Positions 1 to 7,014 of a stretch of DNA of 17,335 nucleotides are shown in pieces (position 1 is the first letter of the stretch; the number at the start of each line of letters is the position of its first letter). The stretch comes from Cytophagaceae bacterium. GTDB lineage: Bacteria; Bacteroidota; Bacteroidia; Cytophagales; Cytophagaceae. The stretch covers positions 1 through 17,335 of the forward strand of contig JAGKWN010000093.1 in the NCBI GenBank assembly GCA_021151805.1. The letters run 5' to 3'. Under the pieces are notes generated by a model. That model was not told the DNA's origin. It made no database searches and saw only the letters and a list, made by a program, of their open reading frames with translations. Position numbers and translations under genes: made by a program.

Positions 1-2
1 TT

Positions 3-568
3 GTGTCGACCGCTGCTGCTGGTACTAATAATTATTATGTGTCGCAAACCGTCAACGGATGTGAAAGCAGCCGGACCATGATAACGGTAACAGTTAACGT
101 TGTCCCGTCAGCACCGACGGTCACATCTTCGGTTGTATATTGTCAGGGAGTTGCTGCTCTTACTGCAAACGGCACTTCTCTGAAATGGTATAGCAATGCT
201 ACAACAACGACAAGCTCACCAACCGCACCGGTTGTGTCGACCGCTGCTGCTGGTACTAATAATTATTATGTGTCGCAAACGGTGAACGGATGTGAGAGCA
301 GCCGGTTCATGATAACGGTAACAGTTAACGCTGTCCCGTCAGCACCGACGGTCACATCTTCGGTTGTATATTGTCAGGGAGCTACACCTGCTGCTCTTAC
401 TGCAAACGGCACTTCTCTGAAATGGTATAGCAATGCAACAACAACGACAGGCTCACCAAACGCACCGATTGTGTCGACTGCTGCTGCTGGTACTAATAAT
501 TATTATGTGTCGCAAACGGTGAACGGATGTGAAAGCAGCCGGACCATGATAACGGTAACAGTCAATGC
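3..568 (+). repeat. Tandem in-frame coding repeat (231/237-bp units)
   Basis: Units begin with GTGTCGAC at 3, 234 and 471, giving periods of 231 and 237 bp; similarity ends near 568. The 6-bp difference comes from codons present in unit 2 (CQGATPAAL) and absent from unit 1 (CQGVAAL). Aligned stretches are almost identical at DNA level, including synonymous sites, which points to recent duplication or ongoing gene conversion. The array runs off the left edge, so the copy number is unknown. Confidence 0.93.
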
Positions 569-1592
569 ATTGCCAACTGCTGCAAATGCAGGTACTAACA
601 GGTATACAGCCTCTTTAACAGAAATGCTGGCTGCCAATAATCCTGTAGTTGGTACGGGCACATGGACAAAGCTTAGTGGAGCAGGTACATTTTCAGATAT
701 TCATAGTCCAACTTCTGAAGTGACTGGATTGAGTCAGGCTGAAAATTCTTTCAGGTGGACAATCAGTAATGGAGCCTGTCCTGTTAGTACAAGTGATATA
801 TTTATTACTGTTGGCAAACCTCCTGTAATGCAAATGATTTCTGGTCCTGTTAAAGTTGCATCGCAGTCACAGCAAACATACACGGTTGTCAATAATCCCG
901 GATCTGCTTATGCATGGTCTGTACCAGATGGTGCAACTATCGCAAACGGACAAGGATCTAATAGTATTACGGTTGATTTTGGAAGTGCAGGCGGTGATAT
1001 TATGGTAATAGAAACAAACAATTTTGGTACTGCCGCTTCATCTGTTTTTGTAAATGTTGGGGATGTGCCGAGTATTTCTACGATTACCGGACCTGTTGTG
1101 GTAGAAGAAGCTCATACGTATACATTCAGTGTACATGCAACTGCTGCTACAAATTATGCATGGACAGTTCCGCAAGGTGCAACAATTTTAAACGGACAGG
1201 GCAGTAATGTAATTACTGTTTTATTTCCGGTTGGAACAAGCAACGGTGAAATTGGTGTTACAGCTAATAATGATTACGGAAGCTCTTCCGGTTCAACCAC
1301 TATTACTGTATCTGCTGTGACCGGTAATCATTTATTTGTAATAAATAATGCAAATGTTACCATTGCTCCCAATCCGTTTAACGATGAATTGGGTATTGTA
1401 TTTAATTCTTCAAATAAAGCTGATTATGCAAATATAAAAGTGCTGACTATTCAAGGTAATCTTGTGTACGAATCCTCTGAAATTGAGATCAATGAAACTA
1501 TCCATATCGGAAATGATTTGAAAAATGGTATTTATATTCTTGTGATTACTTACAAAAACGAAAGTCGTGCCCTGAAAATAATCAAGAACTAA
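3..1592 (+). CDS. T9SS-exported protein with tandem Ig-like (CHU-type) and PKD-like domains, 5'-truncated
   Basis: The frame is open to the left edge, so 529 residues of C-terminal sequence are visible and the true start is outside the window; the GTG at position 3 is an internal Val codon of a repeat. Seen: two near-identical Ig-like units of 77-79 residues (about 35-108 and 112-188), preceded by the tail of another. Each carries a YCQG motif, a KWYSNATTTT strand and NGCESSR. Three divergent beta-sandwich modules follow (about 190-271, 272-353, 354-437); the last two are PKD-like, with a Y-A-W-[ST]-V-P core and GQGSN. Residues 449-529 form a type A T9SS sorting domain, with the APNPFND start and a C-terminal NGIYILVI then ALKIIKN. 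Known: such domains direct export by PorSS/T9SS and are then usually cleaved. Inferred: a secreted or surface-anchored adhesin or enzyme whose catalytic part, if any, lies upstream. The stop is 22 bp from a convergent gene. Confidence 0.9.
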   Translation: MSTAAAGTNNYYVSQTVNGCESSRTMITVTVNVVPSAPTVTSSVVYCQGVAALTANGTSLKWYSNATTTTSSPTAPVVSTAAAGTNNYYVSQTVNGCESSRFMITVTVNAVPSAPTVTSSVVYCQGATPAALTANGTSLKWYSNATTTTGSPNAPIVSTAAAGTNNYYVSQTVNGCESSRTMITVTVNALPTAANAGTNRYTASLTEMLAANNPVVGTGTWTKLSGAGTFSDIHSPTSEVTGLSQAENSFRWTISNGACPVSTSDIFITVGKPPVMQMISGPVKVASQSQQTYTVVNNPGSAYAWSVPDGATIANGQGSNSITVDFGSAGGDIMVIETNNFGTAASSVFVNVGDVPSISTITGPVVVEEAHTYTFSVHATAATNYAWTVPQGATILNGQGSNVITVLFPVGTSNGEIGVTANNDYGSSSGSTTITVSAVTGNHLFVINNANVTIAPNPFNDELGIVFNSSNKADYANIKVLTIQGNLVYESSEIEINETIHIGNDLKNGIYILVITYKNESRALKIIKN

Positions 1593-1614
1593 TACATAGA
1601 TGAGGCCCGGCCTT

Positions 1615-2433
1615 TTAAACTAAGGCTGTTCTCAAAGCTTCCAATAAAGCATGCTCTGTTCGGAATTTTACTTTTTCAATTTGTTGGAATGCTGTCAGAC
1701 CAGCCACATTTCCTGCAAACACAACATCAGCTCCTTCTAATGCCGTTATATTATAAAAGCCGGCATTAAATGGAATCTCATTGTTATTACAATATGTTTG
1801 TATTTGTTTGCGCATGACTCCGTCTATACAACCGGTTTCAATGCCAGGAGTAAATACAGCGTTGTTTTTTATCCAGAATAAATTCGCTTGCAGCGTTTCA
1901 CTTACATTCCCGTCTATATCGGTAATGATGATATCATTTGCCTTGCGACGTTTCATTTCCAGCCCGGCCATTACATACCTGCCCGAACTCAGAACTTTAA
2001 ACATAGAAGCTTTATGGTAATGATTGCGGATATCGTCTGAGAATACAACGTATTCTTTTGTATGAACAATGTTAGACGCAAAGTCTTTTACCAGCACAGT
2101 CAGGATTCCCTGTTCAGATTCCGGAGCATATAATCCTCCAGGAGCTCTATGTACAAGGAGCTTTATGCGTGCGTGCTGCTGCAGGTCATTTTGTTGAATA
2201 AGTTCAATGATGAGGTTGTTTAGCTTAACTGGGTCTTTACATAATTCATTTGAAAGCTCCAGGCATTTCATGGCTTTCTGCAATCTTTGAAAGTGATCCT
2301 GAAAATATTGTACAGCATTATTTTTGAAGATCATTGTTTCAAATACACCATCTCCATATTGCAAGCCCCGGTTTTCTACAGTGAAGATTTCGGTGTCTGA
2401 AGAAAGAAATTGATTGTTTGAATAGATGATCAT
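1615..2433 (-). CDS. pabC: Class IV PLP-dependent enzyme (aminodeoxychorismate lyase / branched-chain aminotransferase-like)
   Basis: A 272-residue protein with the fold-type IV signature. Visible motifs: RGLQYGDGVFET (22-33), the DHFQRL motif (46-51), the likely PLP lysine K146 in MFKVLSS, the conserved Glu E179 in GNVSETLQANLF, and TGCIDGVMR (200-208) for the phosphate-binding loop. The family uses PLP either to split 4-amino-4-deoxychorismate into p-aminobenzoate and pyruvate (folate synthesis) or to transaminate branched-chain or D-amino acids. Length and the K-V-L-S-S context favour a PabC-type lyase, but the specificity is not settled and no pabA/pabB lies beside it, so the symbol is tentative. 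The ATG start sits just downstream of a heptamer repeat. The gene follows the EamA permease on the same strand with a 107-bp gap, so it may be separately transcribed. It converges on the T9SS gene. Confidence 0.75.
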   Translation of the reverse strand: MIIYSNNQFLSSDTEIFTVENRGLQYGDGVFETMIFKNNAVQYFQDHFQRLQKAMKCLELSNELCKDPVKLNNLIIELIQQNDLQQHARIKLLVHRAPGGLYAPESEQGILTVLVKDFASNIVHTKEYVVFSDDIRNHYHKASMFKVLSSGRYVMAGLEMKRRKANDIIITDIDGNVSETLQANLFWIKNNAVFTPGIETGCIDGVMRKQIQTYCNNNEIPFNAGFYNITALEGADVVFAGNVAGLTAFQQIEKVKFRTEHALLEALRTALV

Positions 2434-2440
2434 AATAATG

Positions 2441-2468
2441 GAATTATGAATTATGAATTATGAATTAT
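2441..2468. repeat. Four-copy 7-bp tandem repeat (GAATTAT)
   Basis: Four perfect GAATTAT units, followed by a partial GAATGAATG run, lie 8 bp upstream of the ATG of the minus-strand class IV PLP gene. The array would fall in its leader or core promoter. A heptamer is not a multiple of three, but here it is non-coding, so any effect of copy-number change would be on spacing rather than reading frame. Confidence 0.85.
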
Positions 2469-2540
2469 GAATGAATGCGGTTGCAGAACAACTTTTAGTA
2501 TTTATCTATCGTCTAGTATCTGATAACTAGAGCCTGGTAA

Positions 2541-3443
2541 CTATTTTTTACTTACAAACCAAACGCCTGTAATAATAAATACGGTGCCGATTGCCTGACG
2601 GATAGTGAAAGGTTCATGCAGGTATATATTTGCCAGCGCAATAGTAAACACTGGGCCTAAGGTAGCAATTATGGATGACTTATCTGTACCTATCAGCTTA
2701 ATTGATTGAGCCAATGTTAGGGAAGGGATAACGGTTGCTACAATTGCCATGGCAAGTCCGATCCATAATACAGGGACGGAGGCGGATGAAAAATCAGGTA
2801 TTCCGTTGGATATAGCCTGATGAAGTATTACAGAAATACAGGATACGATCATGGCGTATGCGGTATAGCGTTGCGAGCCGATGACAGGAATCAGCTTGCC
2901 GCTGCCAACGATGTAAACGGCGTAGGTTACCGCACAGGCAAATACTAAAACACTACCCATGATTAAATTTTCTGTGTTCGATTCGGTATTGCCTAAATAA
3001 ATAAAGAAAATACCAATATAGGTAAGTAGTAAAGCTAAATAATCGTTACGCTGCAATTTGCTACCAAATAAGATGGTGTTAAGTACAACAATTAAGGTTG
3101 GGTATATGAATAATATAAGCCTTTCCAACGAAGCTGAAATGTACTTTAAACCTGTGAAATCAAATAAACTTGAAACATAATAGCCAATAAAACCCAGAAA
3201 TATAATCCATGCCCATTGTTTTTTAGTGATGCTTGTTGATGATTGTTTGGAATAATAATAAGCAAGAAAGATATAAATCGGGAAAGAGAAAAAATACCGT
3301 AGAAATAAGATAAAAACTGTATCTGCGCCATACATATAGGCAAATTTTACCATGATTGCTTTTGTTGAAAAGCAAGCTGCACTGCAAATACCTAAAAAGA
3401 CGCCTAAATATTGTTTGTGAATTGAATTTGGTATTGTTGTCAT
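2541..3443 (-). CDS. EamA/DMT-family permease
   Basis: A 300-residue, very hydrophobic protein with about ten predicted membrane helices in two homologous EamA halves (about 11-152 and 163-298). The first half holds the small-residue-rich GICSAACFSTKAIMVKF segment and the second ends in LHEPFTIRQAIGTVFIITGVW, the usual end of EamA repeats (the G-E/H-x-[LP] turn before the last helix). The family moves small metabolites such as amino acids, nucleobases or sugars across the inner membrane; the substrate cannot be read here. The start is ATG. The gene is divergent from gpsA, with a candidate TATGTTTG -7 element (3490-3497, minus strand) about 46 bp upstream. The length is normal for the family. 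Confidence 0.85.
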   Translation of the reverse strand: MTTIPNSIHKQYLGVFLGICSAACFSTKAIMVKFAYMYGADTVFILFLRYFFSFPIYIFLAYYYSKQSSTSITKKQWAWIIFLGFIGYYVSSLFDFTGLKYISASLERLILFIYPTLIVVLNTILFGSKLQRNDYLALLLTYIGIFFIYLGNTESNTENLIMGSVLVFACAVTYAVYIVGSGKLIPVIGSQRYTAYAMIVSCISVILHQAISNGIPDFSSASVPVLWIGLAMAIVATVIPSLTLAQSIKLIGTDKSSIIATLGPVFTIALANIYLHEPFTIRQAIGTVFIITGVWFVSKK

Positions 3444-3446
3444 TTA

Positions 3447-3454
3447 TAGGTTTG
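3447..3454 (+). promoter_or_regulatory. Candidate -7 element for gpsA
   Basis: TAGGTTTG matches the Bacteroidota sigma-A -7 consensus TAnnTTTG exactly. A TTG at 3422-3424, 22 bp upstream, could serve as the -33 element. The predicted leader to the ATG at 3510 is about 50 nt. The element overlaps the 5' leader of the divergent permease gene. Confidence 0.5.
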
Positions 3455-3489
3455 AAATTAATGATGTATATTTACGGTATATTATTTGA

Positions 3490-3497
3490 CAAACATA
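3490..3497 (-). promoter_or_regulatory. Candidate -7 element for the EamA permease gene
   Basis: On the minus strand this reads TATGTTTG, an exact match to TAnnTTTG, with the ATG about 46 bp further on. No clear TTG -33 box sits at the expected distance. With the plus-strand element at 3447-3454, the two transcripts would overlap at their 5' ends. Confidence 0.4.
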
Positions 3498-3509
3498 ATA
3501 CGAATACAA

Positions 3510-4517
3510 ATGCAGAAAAAGAGTGATGCGACAAAAATTGCAATAATTGGTGGCGGTAGTTGGGCAACCGCGCTTGTTAAAATTCTTTCTGAAAATAATG
3601 TTCGTATCAATTGGTGGTTGAAAAGCAAAACAGATGTTGATCACATTGTTGGTTTCGGGCGCAATCCAAACTATTTAAGTGATGTTGTTATTAATACCAA
3701 AATTGTTCGTCCAACCAATAATGTAAAGAAGGCGTTGGATGATGTTTCAGTAGTTATTTTTGTTGTGCCTGCAGCTTTTATTGGTGAAGTGCTGGAAACA
3801 ATTTCACCGGCAGATTTGAAAGACAAGATTATTGTCTCTGCCATTAAAGGGATGATCCCTTTGGAAAATATTCTGGTGACAGATCTGTTACAGAAAAAGC
3901 ACCTGGTTCCTTCTCAGAAAATATGTGTGATTGCAGGCCCGTGTCATGCAGAAGAAGTTGCACTTGAAAAACGTTCGTATTTATCCATCGCAGGCGAAGA
4001 TTTTACAGTAGCTTCTGTTGTTGCTAATCTGTTGCAATGTCGTTTCGTGAAAGCTACAGTTATTGAAGACTTGTATGGCGTTGAGTACTGTGCGGTAATG
4101 AAAAACATTGTAGCAATTGCATGCGGTATTGCCCGCGGGTTGAATTATGGCGATAATTTTCAGGCGGTATTGGTTTCTAATGCCATGCTTGAAATTGAAC
4201 AGTTTGTTGATGCTGTAATTAAGAAAGAACGAGATTGGAATGCTTCGGCCTATCTGGGAGATTTGCTGGTAACCTGTTATTCTCCATATAGCCGCAACCG
4301 TACATTAGGCAATATGGTAGGTAGGGGATATTCTGTGAAAGCTGCCCAGGTTGAAATGAATATGATTGCAGAAGGGTATTATGCTGTTAAGTGTGTGCAC
4401 GAAATAAATAAAAAATTAAACGTGCAGATGCCTATTACAAAAGCGGTATATAATATTTTATATGAAAAAATATCGCCTTCTGTAGAATTGAGAATACTTG
4501 AAGACTCGATGTGTTAA
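3510..4517 (+). CDS. gpsA: NAD(P)H-dependent glycerol-3-phosphate dehydrogenase
   Basis: It reduces dihydroxyacetone phosphate to sn-glycerol 3-phosphate, the backbone for phospholipid synthesis, in the cytosol. The 335-residue protein starts at ATG 3510. A TTG 24 bp upstream is in frame but would add residues that do not resemble the family's N-terminus. Visible: the Rossmann nucleotide loop IIGGGSWATA (12-21), SAIKGM with K113, IAGPCHAEEV (141-150), the catalytic lysine K198 in AVMKN, GDLLVTC (250-256) and the SRNR substrate loop (261-264), all in family order. One oddity: the usual GPS[HF]A motif reads GPCHA, a Ser-to-Cys change. The gene ends 5 bp before the convergent maf stop, so the two transcripts must terminate within each other's 3' ends. 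Confidence 0.93.
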   Translation: MQKKSDATKIAIIGGGSWATALVKILSENNVRINWWLKSKTDVDHIVGFGRNPNYLSDVVINTKIVRPTNNVKKALDDVSVVIFVVPAAFIGEVLETISPADLKDKIIVSAIKGMIPLENILVTDLLQKKHLVPSQKICVIAGPCHAEEVALEKRSYLSIAGEDFTVASVVANLLQCRFVKATVIEDLYGVEYCAVMKNIVAIACGIARGLNYGDNFQAVLVSNAMLEIEQFVDAVIKKERDWNASAYLGDLLVTCYSPYSRNRTLGNMVGRGYSVKAAQVEMNMIAEGYYAVKCVHEINKKLNVQMPITKAVYNILYEKISPSVELRILEDSMC

Positions 4518-4522
4518 TCGTA

Positions 4523-5173
4523 TCAGATACCGAAATAAATATATTTATTAGGCCCTTCCGGTGTATTGTTTTGAGTTTGATCTAAGGCCGGGTTGAAGAT
4601 TTTTTCCAGTTCATCTATAAGTTTGGAAACCGGCAACCCCATAACGTTATAATAATCTCCGTTTATTTTTTTGATTCCGACCATTCCCAGCCATTCCTGT
4701 ATACCATAAGCTCCGGCTTTATCAAACGGTTTATGATTTTCAATATAATAATCGATGTATTCTTCAGAAAGAGGTTTGAAAAAAACTTCCGTAATATCAT
4801 AGAAGGAGCGTTCCCGGTCTTTATAACAAATTGTTACACCAGTAATCACTTCATGCATGTTGTTGGATAATTTCTGAAGCATCTGCTTGGCTTCTTCTTT
4901 ATTTGCTGGTTTATTCAATACATCTCTGCGCTGAATGACAACCGTATCAGCTGCAATGATCAGGCTATCCGGACAGTCGGCTTTGACTGCCTGTGCTTTG
5001 ATTTTAGAAAGGTAAAGAGGAATTTCGGTACGCTGAAGATAGACTGGAAAGTTCTCTTCCGTATTTTTAGTAAGGATGCGGAAATTGATTCCCGCATCCT
5101 CTAATAATTGTTTTCTTCTTGGTGAGCCAGAAGCTAAAATTACGTCTATTTCAAGTAGGTTATTGAGGAACAC
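4523..5173 (-). CDS. maf: Maf-family nucleotide pyrophosphatase (dTTP/UTP type)
   Basis: Maf enzymes hydrolyse non-canonical or excess nucleoside triphosphates (commonly dTTP, UTP and modified forms) to the monophosphate plus pyrophosphate, and were first linked to septum formation. Visible: ILASGSPRRKQLL (the Maf signature ASxSPRR near the N-terminus), AADTVV with the catalytic Asp, an N-K-P in place of the common G-K-P, HEVITGV, DKAGAYGIQ and the GDYYNVMGLPV C-terminal motif. No ATG lies near the start. The frame extends to a TTG at 5185, but the GTG at 5173 gives a 216-residue protein beginning near the family's usual N-terminus. It overlaps the TPR gene's TAG stop as TAGTG, which suggests translational coupling, so I prefer it. 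The C-terminal tail of about 20 residues after the conserved core looks lineage-specific. Confidence 0.88.
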   Translation of the reverse strand: MFLNNLLEIDVILASGSPRRKQLLEDAGINFRILTKNTEENFPVYLQRTEIPLYLSKIKAQAVKADCPDSLIIAADTVVIQRRDVLNKPANKEEAKQMLQKLSNNMHEVITGVTICYKDRERSFYDITEVFFKPLSEEYIDYYIENHKPFDKAGAYGIQEWLGMVGIKKINGDYYNVMGLPVSKLIDELEKIFNPALDQTQNNTPEGPNKYIYFGI

Positions 5174-6723
5174 TATTTCTTGCAAATATCTTTTTGTAAA
5201 ACAACGGCATCGCTATCACCAAGTGTTACTGCTTTTTTAATATCTTCGCAGGCGCCTATATTATCTTTTATCTCCTGTTTCAATACAGCTCTGTATCTGT
5301 ATGCTTCAGCTTCATTCGGATTTAATTCAATAGCCTTATTGAAATCAGCAAGTGCTTCTCTGTCTTTTTTGATAGACATGTTGAAATAACCACGGTTTGT
5401 ATAAGCACTTGCTTCATTTGGGAATTTTGAAACGGCACTGTTATATTCCTGGATTGCAGCTTCCTTTTCGCCCATGATGTAAAGGGTATTTGCTTTTTGG
5501 AAATACGCTTCTTCGTAAGAAGGTTTTAAAACAATCGTTTTATTGTAATCAGCCAGAGCACCATCAAAATCATTTTCTTCACGTTTACAGAAAGCTCTGT
5601 TGAAATAGGCAGCATGATCATTCGGATCAAGTTTAATCGCTTTATTGAAATCTTTAATAGCATCCGGATAATTATCTAAATGGCTATAAGAAAAACCTCT
5701 GTAGAAATAAGCATCTGCGAAATTTGGATACAAAGCAATTGCTTTATTGTAATCTGCGATTGCTTCTGTATGTTTTCCAAATTCTGCTTTTGCAAGCCCT
5801 CTTCCGTAGTATGCCTGAAAGTTGTCTGGCTGTAAGGCAATTACAGTTGAATAATCGTTGATGCTTTCAGCATATTTGCTTAATAAGAAATATTCATGTG
5901 CTCTGTTCTGATAAGCTTCAGAATAGGAAGAGTCAATTTGAACAGCTGTAGTGAAATCAGCGATGGCTTCATCTCTTGAACCCTCTTTGCTTTTGGCAAT
6001 ACCTCTTTTAGAAAATGCTGCGGTATATTTAGGCTTCAGGTTGATTGCTTTGTCGAAATTTAAAATCGCTGCAGAATAATCAGCGAGTTCAAGTTTACAA
6101 AGACCGATATAGTAATACGCTTCGTAGCTTGTAGGATCTGCCTGGGTAATTTCTTTGAATTTGTTTGAAGCACCAATGAAATCACCTTTTTTATACAACG
6201 CTACTGCTTCTGCAAACGCTGCATTTGATGCATCTTTGCCTGCGAAAGTAGTGTATTCAAATTCGATATAATCGTCGTTGTTACCACCGTTGGATTTTGA
6301 TTTGCCGTCATCAACGATCAATAAAATTTTAATCAGCGCAAAAGTCTTTGTTTCACCAATTTTAGCAACATACAAATCACCAACTTTTACATCATTGATA
6401 CTTGAAGTATAACTTCCGTTCTGGAAAGCTTTCTCCAGCGAAGCAAATGAAAGCGGTTCAGGAGCAGAGATGAGTTTAACAAAATGAGTTGAATTGTAAG
6501 ATTTGAAGGTTTTTTTAAAAGCCGGTAAGTCAACAGAATCGGTAATGTTAACCAAATCCTTATGATCTGCTTTTCCTGTGATAAACTGAGCTTTATGATC
6601 TACCAAGTCCCACGCTGCTGCGCCCGGACCTTGCATATTGAAAATTTTACCTTTATGAACACTTTGAGCATGTGCTAAAAAAACTAGCAAGAATAATGAG
6701 GAAAATAGAAGTGATTTTTTCAT
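5173..6723 (-). CDS. Exported TPR-repeat protein
   Basis: A 516-residue protein with a clear signal peptide (MKKSLLFSS, then a hydrophobic run ending AHAQ, cleavage near residue 19-20). No lipobox is visible, so it is probably periplasmic or surface-exposed. Residues about 21-150 are a beta-rich region I do not recognise, ending in a Gly/Asn/Asp-rich linker (NGGNNDD). Residues 167-506 are ten back-to-back 34-residue tetratricopeptide repeats without gaps, showing the W/Y-L-G-Y-A-F-A-P pattern (for example NKAIKLDPNDHAAYFNRAFC). They would form a superhelical protein-binding scaffold. The start is ATG. Downstream, maf begins at the stop codon, so the two are probably co-transcribed, though a functional link is not obvious. 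The partner protein is unknown. Confidence 0.85.
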   Translation of the reverse strand: MKKSLLFSSLFLLVFLAHAQSVHKGKIFNMQGPGAAAWDLVDHKAQFITGKADHKDLVNITDSVDLPAFKKTFKSYNSTHFVKLISAPEPLSFASLEKAFQNGSYTSSINDVKVGDLYVAKIGETKTFALIKILLIVDDGKSKSNGGNNDDYIEFEYTTFAGKDASNAAFAEAVALYKKGDFIGASNKFKEITQADPTSYEAYYYIGLCKLELADYSAAILNFDKAINLKPKYTAAFSKRGIAKSKEGSRDEAIADFTTAVQIDSSYSEAYQNRAHEYFLLSKYAESINDYSTVIALQPDNFQAYYGRGLAKAEFGKHTEAIADYNKAIALYPNFADAYFYRGFSYSHLDNYPDAIKDFNKAIKLDPNDHAAYFNRAFCKREENDFDGALADYNKTIVLKPSYEEAYFQKANTLYIMGEKEAAIQEYNSAVSKFPNEASAYTNRGYFNMSIKKDREALADFNKAIELNPNEAEAYRYRAVLKQEIKDNIGACEDIKKAVTLGDSDAVVLQKDICKK

Positions 6724-7014
6724 ATTTTAAATTAAAATTCTTTTTGAATGAAAAGCCAAGATGAATTTTAAAACAATGTATTGAATTGTTTTTAAAAAAC
6801 CTCTGCATAATAAAAAAACTAAGATCTTTATAGCGCAGAACGCTGCAAATTTAGTCTTTTAAATATAATTTCAGAGGGTTTAGGTAAAGAAATGGGAAAA
6901 TGGATATTTTATCTACATTACTTTAAATTTAGTCTGAAAAGTGTTATATTTGGAAGTTTTAAGGGCTTTTAAGCCTTTATTGTATAGGTTAATTTAACAT
7001 TAAATAGTACTACT
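6724..7014. other. Divergent intergenic region, 291 bp
   Basis: The longest gene-free stretch, between the TPR gene (minus) and the oxoamine synthase gene (plus). It is strongly AT-rich. It contains an exact plus-strand -7 match (6945-6952) and a short leader hairpin (6961-6978). The 11-mer AAATTTAGTCT occurs directly at 6847-6857 and 6925-6935. I found no good TAnnTTTG match for the minus-strand gene, and no RNA gene or small ORF that I can support. Confidence 0.6.
6945..6952 (+). promoter_or_regulatory. Candidate -7 element for the oxoamine synthase gene
   Basis: TATATTTG matches TAnnTTTG exactly. Initiation near 6959 would leave a leader of about 55 nt. No convincing TTG -33 box lies 17-23 bp upstream. 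A hairpin (GGGCTT/AAGCCT type, 6961-6978, stem of about 8 bp with one G-T pair and a tiny loop) would sit at the very 5' end of this transcript. Confidence 0.45.

Noticed and set aside
1603..1613. AGGCC-C-GGCCT palindrome between the T9SS gene and the class IV PLP gene as a terminator
   Set aside because: As RNA it allows only about a 4-bp stem with a 3-nt loop and a very short T-run; too weak to call.
2513..2530. CTAGT ... ACTAG inverted repeat downstream of the EamA permease gene
   Set aside because: Only 5-bp arms with an 8-nt loop in an AT-rich gap; expected by chance and without a T-run.
3486..3509. Upstream TTG start for gpsA, adding eight residues
   Set aside because: The ATG at 3510 gives the normal N-terminus just before the Rossmann loop, and the predicted promoter leaves a sensible leader.
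6847..6935. Two direct copies of AAATTTAGTCT in the TPR/oxoamine synthase gap
   Set aside because: An 11-mer in AT-rich DNA with no symmetry and no fixed relation to the promoter; kept only as a note in the intergenic entry.
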